A DNA stretch of 64,000 nt, taken from assembly GCA_019671005.1 (NCBI GenBank), contig CM033726.1:2852001-2916000 (forward strand). The letters run 5' to 3'. Shown piece by piece: positions 57,948-64,000 of this stretch. This DNA comes from Hibiscus mutabilis (lineage: Eukaryota > Streptophyta > Magnoliopsida > Malvales > Malvaceae). The notes beneath the pieces were generated by a model. The model had not been told where the DNA came from. It worked only from the letters and a program-made list of their open reading frames with translations, and did not search any database. Within the stretch, counting starts at the first letter, position 1; every line of letters begins with the position of its first letter. The translations under genes and the position numbers were made by a program.

Positions 57948-58727
57948 TTTTTTTGAAAAGAAGATTATCATTCAAAAGATTCAAATACAAAAAGCATGAA
58001 GAACAAAAGAGAAATCTGGAAAATAAAAATACAGCAGAAAAATAGACACAAGAGTTCAAAAAAACAGTTTACCAAAAGAAACAAGCCCCGAGCTGAAAAA
58101 AGCATGGCAAATAACCTTAGAAGATGAAGGGCGGCGCCGAGCGTCATGACCAATCGAGAAAATCTTGGCGGTCGAAAACTTCAAGGAAAATCTAAGTGGC
58201 TGGCCTGACTGAAACGGCAAAAACAGGCTATATAGGCCAAAAAAATAGAGCGTTGGAACTTCAAAACAGGGATCTCGCCGAAGCAGGTCACCACCATCAC
58301 GAAGACGCTCCTAGGAAAACAACTCCACCAGAACCACCACCGAAACAACTGCACACACAAAAAACAGCCAAAGCAAACAAAACCACAACAAGAGGCCAAA
58401 CGAAGGAGGGAAACAAAGAAACTCCGAGAGCTTCCACCTGATCCTTCACAAACCTTGCCAACAAGGAAAATTCGACCTCCACCTCGCCCATGCGAGTCTG
58501 ATCTTAGACCCAAGATCTCGGGGTCATAGACCCAACGAAGTAAACAAAGGCAAATATACGAAACAAAACAGGGGGAGATGAGAAAGAAAGATCGCTCAGG
58601 CAACGGAAAAAGAAGGGTTGGGGAGGAGGGAGGCCAGCTGCTAGAGGCAGCGTAGCTGACCTCAAAGAGGCGGCAACTAGGGTTTTTTTTTGGCTTTCCA
58701 GAGAGAGTTTTGGGTTTTTTTCTTCTT
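57948..58727 (-). mobile_element. short LINE-like insertion with 18-bp TSD
   Basis: 780 bp flanked by GTTTAATATATATGAACT on both sides (57930-57947 and 58728-58745), a long perfect duplication as made by LINE target-primed integration. A T-run at the left end is the poly(A) tail of a minus-strand element. The minus-strand 5' part has the C/T-rich leader style (CTCTCTCTGGAAAGCC, AACCCTAGTTGCCGCCTC) of plant L1 5' UTRs, and the 3' part ends in a T-rich UTR. No ORF1, endonuclease or RT is present, so it is an internally deleted or non-autonomous copy. Frames 57968-58153, 58181-58603 and 58196-58441 show no domain. Confidence 0.85.
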
Positions 58728-58818
58728 GTTTAATATATATGAACTAGCTGTTTGTTGGGTATTTCCTTTTATTACCTGGGATTACAGTTAATTGAACCAT
58801 GGCATTTCAATATTATAG

Positions 58819-59225
58819 GTTAAAATTGATAGCTTGAAGGGGAAGAAGCTTGGGTTGTATTTCGCAGCATCATGGTTTGGTGAATGCCTAAGATTTGACC
58901 CGAATTTGATCGAGATGTACTCTAAGCTCTCTCCAAGAGTCGTTCAACGGTTACTTCTCTAAGATGCCCCCTGGCTTGCAATCCCTTTATCTGATTCGTA
59001 GACCCGCAAGTGCTTGAACAAGACGTTCAAGGTGATTTTAATACCTCATCTCGTGCTATTGGATAAAAATTGAAAAGTCTCGACTGGTGAGGGGGTTGAG
59101 ATTATTCGAGACTATGGCCTTTTACGATTTTACCTCTAAAAAGGCCATCAAAACCATATTGGTTTCCCGATCTCTTGACTTTGTAGTTACATCTACGGGA
59201 ATAAGGTAACTTTGATGGCTGGAGT
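58819..59225 (+). pseudogene. nucleoredoxin exon relic
   Basis: After an acceptor AG at 58817-58818 the frame reads VKIDSLKGKKLGLYFAASWF then GECLRFDPNLIEMYSKLSP, the thioredoxin-fold start of plant nucleoredoxin 1 (a cytosolic/nuclear disulfide reductase). The usual WCGPC active site is WFGEC, so the first catalytic cysteine is lost. About 16 residues expected next are deleted; the sequence resumes, in another frame, as SFNGYFSKMP, then WLAIPLSDS, TRKCLN, IPHLVLLDKN and GEGVEIIRDYG with several frameshifts, and finally KTILVSRSLDFVVTSTGIR before a stop (59206-59216). The 5' exon is not visible upstream, where the LINE-like and Gypsy insertions lie. Clearly non-functional. Confidence 0.86.
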
Positions 59226-59754
59226 GATTGTTTAAAACGGGTTTGCATAAATCTGTCCTATCATAATCCGTAATCTGTTTCCCGGTCATTTTACTGAAAA
59301 TAACAAAATTGCCACGTATAAAGTTTCGCCTGTTAGATCCAATCAATCAGCGACATGTCACTGTTACTTTTACAATATGTAGAAGCATTGCGACCTCCTC
59401 CCCTATTACCAACAGAGCAGCGTTTGATGAATTATTTATAAATTATTCATATAACATTTATTTGTAAGTTAAATATATAAGTATCAATAAATTTTTTATA
59501 TTCATTTAATAAACTAGCGAATACGAATAAATGTGTGTTAAGTTTTTTTATGTTCACGAACAAACTTTTTTATTGGTTCGTTTAGAAGCCCATTTACCCA
59601 ATTTCTTTTTTCTTTTATTTTTTTTACATTTTAAATATTAATAGAAGTATAAACTAAATTAAACACATTATGAACTTTAGAGTTCTCTAACGACTAGCAT
59701 ATTTTATTTTATTTTTATAATTATTTTACACGGTTGGTTATGACTGTATTTATT
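59226..59754. other. no gene recognised
   Basis: Continuation of the nucleoredoxin relic without recognisable coding, then AT-rich intergenic DNA. The minus frame at 59122-59346 is antisense to the relic. Confidence 0.45.
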
Positions 59755-59810
59755 TGGATTAATGCATATTTTAGGTATTTAGTTGACTCTTATACTTAGC
59801 TTTAGGTAAA
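59755..59810. repeat. left part of a ~124-bp tandem repeat, split by an LTR element
   Basis: The sequence GGATTAATGCATATTTTAGG through CTTTAGGTAAA recurs at about 63273-63326 beyond the LTR element. Joining 59755-59810 to 63207-63271 gives one full unit, followed by a second unit starting at 63272. Confidence 0.8.
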
Positions 59811-60516
59811 TGTCACGTCCCTAGAGTCTCACAGCCCGGGAACGTGCGGCCTTATGCACCATGTGACGCTACCCGGTCGATTATGTGCCTAAGTAAGCCT
59901 TAAACACGCCTTGCGAGTACTCATGCCTCGCCAAAGGCTCGGACAAGCCCTCAAGGCTTCGATGGATGCCGAAGCTTCAAACACCAAGGTGGCTACTCTA
60001 GCCACTACGATAGGCAACTAGCACAAAGAGCTTAAGAACAAAGAACAACTGAAAAGGACAAGAGAAACTATAGTAAATGTCTCAGAGTGTTATTACTCTT
60101 CTCAAATGAGAGAATGAATGGAATGAGATCCAAATGAGGGTGAGATGCTCTTTATTTATAGTTGAGTTCCCACTCAATCAATGGTTTAGATCGATTTACA
60201 CGGATAGCCAGGATTAGCCCAAATCTTTACAAGATACACTATCTTAGGAAAGAATATCAAATCCTACCTAATCACATCAATTAAAAGGTATCTTTCCTCG
60301 GATAGCTGATCATGCTTAATATAGCAAGAATCTCCCACAATCTCTTTTGACTTGTTGTCTCATGCATTTTCTAAATAGTCAATGTGATCGAGCTCTCTAG
60401 CATTCTCCAAGTTATAGGCCAAGTCTGGTGGTCTTGGCAAGCTCGATGCCCCGCATAGAACCTCTTTGTCAGATGCTTGCGCCACTATCCCATACCAAGG
60501 AATTTAGGCTGTGACA
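59811..60516 (-). mobile_element. 3' LTR of the TR-GAG-type element
   Basis: 706 bp, similar to 62510-63206 and to the solo LTR 9476-10181. Its TATA region reads TTATTTATAG on the plus strand, one change from the CTATTTATAG of the other two LTRs. Confidence 0.9.
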
Positions 60517-62509
60517 TTTTCCTCTACTGAACTTAGCGATGCCCTCGTCACTCCACTAGAACGATCTTGGGTAGGGCCGCCTCGGATGCTGCTACTCGTT
60601 ATCTCGGCTTGGTGCAGTTTCCTCATATAAACTGCTTGCCTCAGCTCTTTCCTCCATGGAACACGTCGATCCTCGGTACCACTCCTCACATTATCTTGGT
60701 GGCTGCTCGATGTCTCGACTTGCTCATGTCCCCCCATAAGGACTGCTCCTGCTTTGACTCTTTCCGCCAAGTGATATCGCCTTTGGGTACATCTCTATTG
60801 TGGAAGCCTTCTCCCACCAGTCTTGATTTACCTTGACTCTGACACTCTTGGTCCCGCGACAAAATCTTGGGTGTCACCCCATTGAACACCGGACGAACTC
60901 TCAGACTCATTAGCCCATCAGTTTGGCTTCTTAGAACTCTAAAAGGTCCATTTCAAGCTTTGTCTCCCCCGCACTGGTTAGGTCTCACTCGACCTATACT
61001 CATCAAAGATTGCAAATCAAACTTAAAAAATACTAGAGTTGTGTTTGAAATGTACCTTCTTCTCAGTTGCATTTACTCTAAAATATGTCAGCCCTTCTTT
61101 CCCCTTGAAGTTTGGCCCCCTTTGCATCGAACCTCTTTCACTGAAGTTCTTTGCACTGTTTTGCATCGGTTCTTCTTCCATGAAGTCGGGTGCCCCTCGT
61201 TGCATCAGCCCCTCTGACTTAAGGTTTGGTGCACTCTTCTTGCATCGATCATTCTTCTTTGAAGTCTGGTGCTTCTTCTTGCGTTGGTACTTCTTCCTCG
61301 AAGTCCCTCGTTCCTTTCCCACCTTGCCCATGGGTGGTGTCTCCACAGTCGCTATGTTCCTCTTCTGCTTGGCCCCTTTGACCCTCATCTGGTCTCTAAA
61401 GCAATGTTCTTCACTCGAACATCCTCGGCAAGCTCCTTCAGCCTTCTCGGACATGGCCAACCCATTTTGCCTTCGGTCTATCCACATCTTGGCAAAATTC
61501 ATCGAGCAATCCCATAATTTGTGAGGCCACTTACACTAGTAGCACTCCAATTGCTTCTTCACCCTCAGCTTGAAGGCTTTCTCATTCGTTGTCGCACCAG
61601 AACTCGTCATTGGCTTGACTACTTTGACACTCGTAGTCGCACCACGAATCTCCCTTGGCTTATTGACACTTGCAATTGCCCCAAGTCTGGCTACTCCTCC
61701 TTCTGGCTCATCTTCTCTCCTGATGATGGCAGTAAAGTGATTCTTCTCGGGACATCCCCTTATCAGATGGGGGCCACCACAGAATTAGCACTTTAACTTC
61801 TTGCTCACCTTCTTTTCTGGTATGGACTTAGCCTTGCCACGCCCACGGTTACTCGTTGTAGGCTCGAACACCTCAATATTGGCTGGCTTGTCTCCCGCAG
61901 GCTTGGTCAGTAATTCTGTCACGTCTGTGGCCTCTTTCTAGGCATTCTCTTGCTCCAATGCGAGTTTCTTCCCATGACTAAATTCCTATAAGAAGGTAGC
62001 AAGTGCACCCCATTTACTCATTGCGGTCTTGCAACTGAACAGATCACTCTTGTGCTCATCCACCTCGATCTGCAAAGCCTTCACTTTGGCTTCACAAGCA
62101 TTACTCCCTCAGACTGTTTCCAACTCGTTAAGAATTCGTCGTTCTCGTCCTTGAATCGGTCTTCCATGGACTCTACTTTGTCAAGACGAGACTCAAAAAC
62201 ACATTGGGTCCCCTTGGCCTCCTCAGTAGATTTCAAAAGTCTAGCGACCCTCTTCTCCAACGATGTTGAGGCTTTAAACAAGTCTTCTACCTGAGATTTA
62301 AGCCATAAAGTTTTATCGTCTAAATCTTCAAGTTCATCTTTTACCTCATTCATTGTCAATATCCTTCTCTTTAGTGCAATTTCGATCACTTTTTTTGCCA
62401 CGAACTAGCTCGCTCACTCTGACTAGCTCGAACGCAAATCCTCACCACGCTTGACTGTAACTGCAAGCTGGCTCGAACACAAGCCCCCTCTGCTCGCTCT
62501 GATACCACT
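60517..62509 (-). pseudogene. gag-like region of the TR-GAG-type element
   Basis: On the minus strand, a helix/coiled-coil region (62081-62401) reads MNEVKDELEDLDDKTLWLKS and KRVARLLKSTEEAKG. Two CCHC knuckles follow with spacing C-x2-C-x3-H-x4-C: C*FCGGPHLIRGC (about 61753-61793) and CY*CKWPHKLWDC (about 61508-61548). Each has a stop codon inside its first loop. A Lys-rich part (61023-61502) and RVRPVFNGVTPKIL (60850-60900) come next. Such gags bind and package RNA; this one is interrupted by stops, and the first apparent start of the coiled-coil frame is GTG, so the true start is unclear. Plus-strand frames here are antisense shadows. Confidence 0.8.
62494..62507 (-). other. primer binding site of the TR-GAG-type element
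   Basis: On the minus strand TGGTATCAGAGCGA, two bases after the 5' LTR end GTGACA. It is complementary to the initiator-Met tRNA 3' end and shows the element reads right to left. Confidence 0.9.
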
Positions 62510-63206
62510 TGTCACGCCCCTAGAGTCTCATAGCCCGGGAACGTGCGGCTTTAGGACGCTACTCGATCGATTTTGTGCCTAAGTAAGCCTTAACCACGCC
62601 TTGCGAGTACTCCTGCCACGCCAAAGGCTCGAACAATCCCTAAAGGCTTCGATGGATGCGGGAGCTTCATACACCAATGTGGCTACTATAGCCATTACGA
62701 GAGGCAACTAGCACAAAGAGCTTAAGAACAAAGAACAATTGAAAGGGACAAGAGAAAATATAGTAAATGCCTCGGAGTGTTATTACTCTTCTCAAATGAG
62801 AGAATAAATGGAATAGGATCCAAATAAGGGTGAGAGGCTCTCTATTTATAGTTGAGCTCCCACTCAATCAATGGTCCAGATCGATTTACACGGATGACCA
62901 GGATTAGCCAAAATCTTTACAAGATACACTATCTTAGGAAAGAATGTCAAATCCTACCTAATTACATCAATTAGAATGTATTTTTCCTCATATAGCTGAT
63001 CACGCTTGATATGACAGGAATCTCCCACAACCTCTTTTGACTTGTTGTCTCCTACATTTTCTAAATAGCCAATGTGATTGGGCTCTCTAGCATTCTCCAA
63101 GTTATGAGCCAAGTCTGGTGATCTTGGCAAGCCCGATGCCCCGCATGGAACCTCTCCCTCGGATGCTTGCGCCACTGTCTCAGACCAAGGAATTTGGGTC
63201 GTGACA
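62510..63206 (-). mobile_element. 5' LTR of the TR-GAG-type element
   Basis: 697 bp with a consensus TATA box (CTATAAATAG on the minus strand, 62842-62851). Frames 62667-62867 and 62954-63175 have counterparts at the same places in the solo LTR, as expected of LTR copies, and are not host genes. Confidence 0.9.
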
Positions 63207-63335
63207 TAAATAACTAGCTCCTGAATTTTAACCTGTCAAGTGGTTCTGGTCCATAGTCCTAATATTCAATTGGATTAATGCATATTTAAAGTATTTAGTT
63301 GACTCTTGTACTTGACTTTAGGTAAATAACTAGTA
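63207..63335. repeat. right part of the ~124-bp tandem repeat
   Basis: It begins TAAATAACTAGCTCCTGAAT right after the LTR, and the second unit (from 63272) ends GGTAAATAACTAGTACTTGAA, showing what the target site looked like before the LTR element inserted. Confidence 0.8.
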
Positions 63336-63768
63336 CTTGAATTTTAACTCATCCAAATTCAGGTGACTCGAGTTTAAATAATATGTCAACGAGAGACTTA
63401 CTCACTTGCTCTAATATTTGTTGACCGTGATATTTAAATTTCATGTCAATTAGTTTTCATTAGTATGAATTTCTATGTAAAATAATTATTACTATTTATC
63501 TAATTTTTTTGCTTATCCAAATTTCTTTTTAAAAAATAGTATTCATGTCAAATTAACAATTAAACCATTTTTAATACATAACAAAGAAATTCAAAAACCA
63601 ATAAACTCACACTGATACCAATTACCGCGATAAAGAAAATAATAATAAACTATTATTAAAAGATCGTCGAGAAAACTGAATTACAGGCCCCCAAGTTAAC
63701 ACACAGCTTCTTTGAATCGATGAAAATATCCCATTACATCCCAAATAACAAACCATTCAAATCCAGCT
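63336..63768. other. no gene recognised; probably 3' UTR of the last gene at its right end
   Basis: AT-rich intergenic DNA. The stretch just left of 63769 is more balanced in composition and would be the 3' UTR of the minus-strand gene. Confidence 0.45.
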
Positions 63769-64000
63769 TCAAGGGCGCCTTGGAAATTTTGAGAAATCTG
63801 GACGTCTACGCTGCACATATGCTGTTTCCCCCTCGTTCCCTTCCTCAGTGCCATAAAAAATAAGAGTGGCATTTCCACCAAGTTCCTGGAAAAAAACAAC
63901 AGAGGAAATGAAACGATACAATTTTTGGGTTGAATTAGAACAATGGGTTGTTTATGATTCGATTTGGTACCTGAAGTCCAGCATGGCCGTCGTCAACTGC
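63769..64000 (-). CDS. C-terminal exons of an unidentified gene (partial)
   Basis: Two exons on the minus strand: 63971-64000 (runs off the window) encodes AVDDGHAGLQ, and 63769-63885 encodes ELGGNATLIFYGTEEGNEGE, then TAYVQRRRPDFSKFPRRP and TGA at 63769-63771. The 85-nt intron has GT after the first exon and a strong T-rich acceptor (TTTTTTTCCAG) before the second, and the frame is continuous across it. I do not recognise the family. The open frame 63696-63899 in another phase crosses the splice site and is less likely. The rest of the gene lies to the right of the window. Confidence 0.6.

Larger units (their letters stand above)
59811..63206 (-). mobile_element. pol-less LTR retrotransposon of TR-GAG type
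   Basis: Minus orientation. LTRs: 59811-60516 (706 bp, 3') and 62510-63206 (697 bp, 5'), with TGTCAC...GTGACA ends. PBS TGGTATCAGAGCGAGC lies two bases from the 5' LTR, and the purine tract AGTAGAGGAAAA adjoins the 3' LTR. The 2.0-kb interior has only a gag-like region with two zinc knuckles and no protease, RT or integrase, the definition of TR-GAG elements, which must use enzymes of an autonomous partner. Flanks are TAAA on both sides (TAAAT if the first LTR base is shared). The tandem repeat around it supplies an empty-site reference. Confidence 0.9.

Noticed and set aside
60567..61217. Plus-strand frames 60567-60836 and 60867-61217 and 61521-61796
   Set aside because: Antisense shadows of the same gag region, without domains.
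61039..61524. 161-codon plus-strand frame in the last LTR element
   Set aside because: Antisense to the Lys-rich gag segment of the element; the zinc knuckles, PBS and purine tract all point to the minus strand.
63696..63899. 67-codon minus frame ending FEWFVIWDVMGYFHRFKEAVC
   Set aside because: It crosses a strong splice acceptor at 63885 in a different phase from the exon that joins in frame to 63971-64000; the spliced frame fits better, though I cannot exclude it.

Overview
This is nuclear plant DNA: AT-rich, with long intron-like and intergenic stretches, GT-AG introns, degraded angiosperm Copia and Gypsy retrotransposons, and host sequences that match angiosperm families (DUF1645, FURRY/SPIKE-type cell morphogenesis protein, nucleoredoxin). 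The style of repeats resembles Malvaceae such as cotton, but nothing seen here proves the species. Host genes are few. Two look intact: a DUF1645 protein on the minus strand (5573-6433) and a small single-pass membrane protein on the minus strand (13922-14482). The window may clip the ends of two more genes (101-147 on plus, 63769-64000 on minus). Two others are relics: the first exons of a FURRY-like gene (21882-24482), with one exon missing and a nonsense codon, and a nucleoredoxin exon (58819-59225), with an internal deletion and a lost active-site cysteine.

Layout. 1-21.8 kb is gene-poor DNA holding the two intact genes and many short inverted-repeat elements: a MITE inside an AT microsatellite, three elements with common termini, a hAT-like element with a perfect 8-bp target duplication, a 0.65-kb fold-back element, a palindromic block rich in telomere-like AAACCCT words, and a solo LTR. 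21.9-24.5 kb is the FURRY-like relic. 25.2-37.1 kb is a Copia element (TSD AACAC) whose 5' LTR carries a MULE-like insertion (9-bp TSD) and whose interior carries a solo LTR of another family. A 5.25-kb piece of this already-dead element, solo LTR included, is tandemly duplicated. 39.2-47.7 kb is a non-coding, LARD-like element with a 4.4-kb LTR. 48.1-57.8 kb is a chromodomain Gypsy element interrupted by a gag-less Copia element (TSD TTTCT). 57.9-58.7 kb is a short LINE-like insertion with an 18-bp TSD next to the nucleoredoxin relic. 59.8-63.2 kb is a pol-less LTR element of TR-GAG type that shares its LTR family with the solo LTR at 9.5 kb. The last 230 bases hold the 3' end of an unidentified gene.

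Nothing here looks like a working multi-gene system. The most informative signals are the order in which the nested elements arrived, the duplication of a dead Copia element, and an odd pattern of differences between its two copies: short scrambles concentrated at CAG/CTG words, which suggests consensus errors at methylated CHG sites rather than evolution. TTG and GTG can extend some reading frames upstream; starts given here use ATG.
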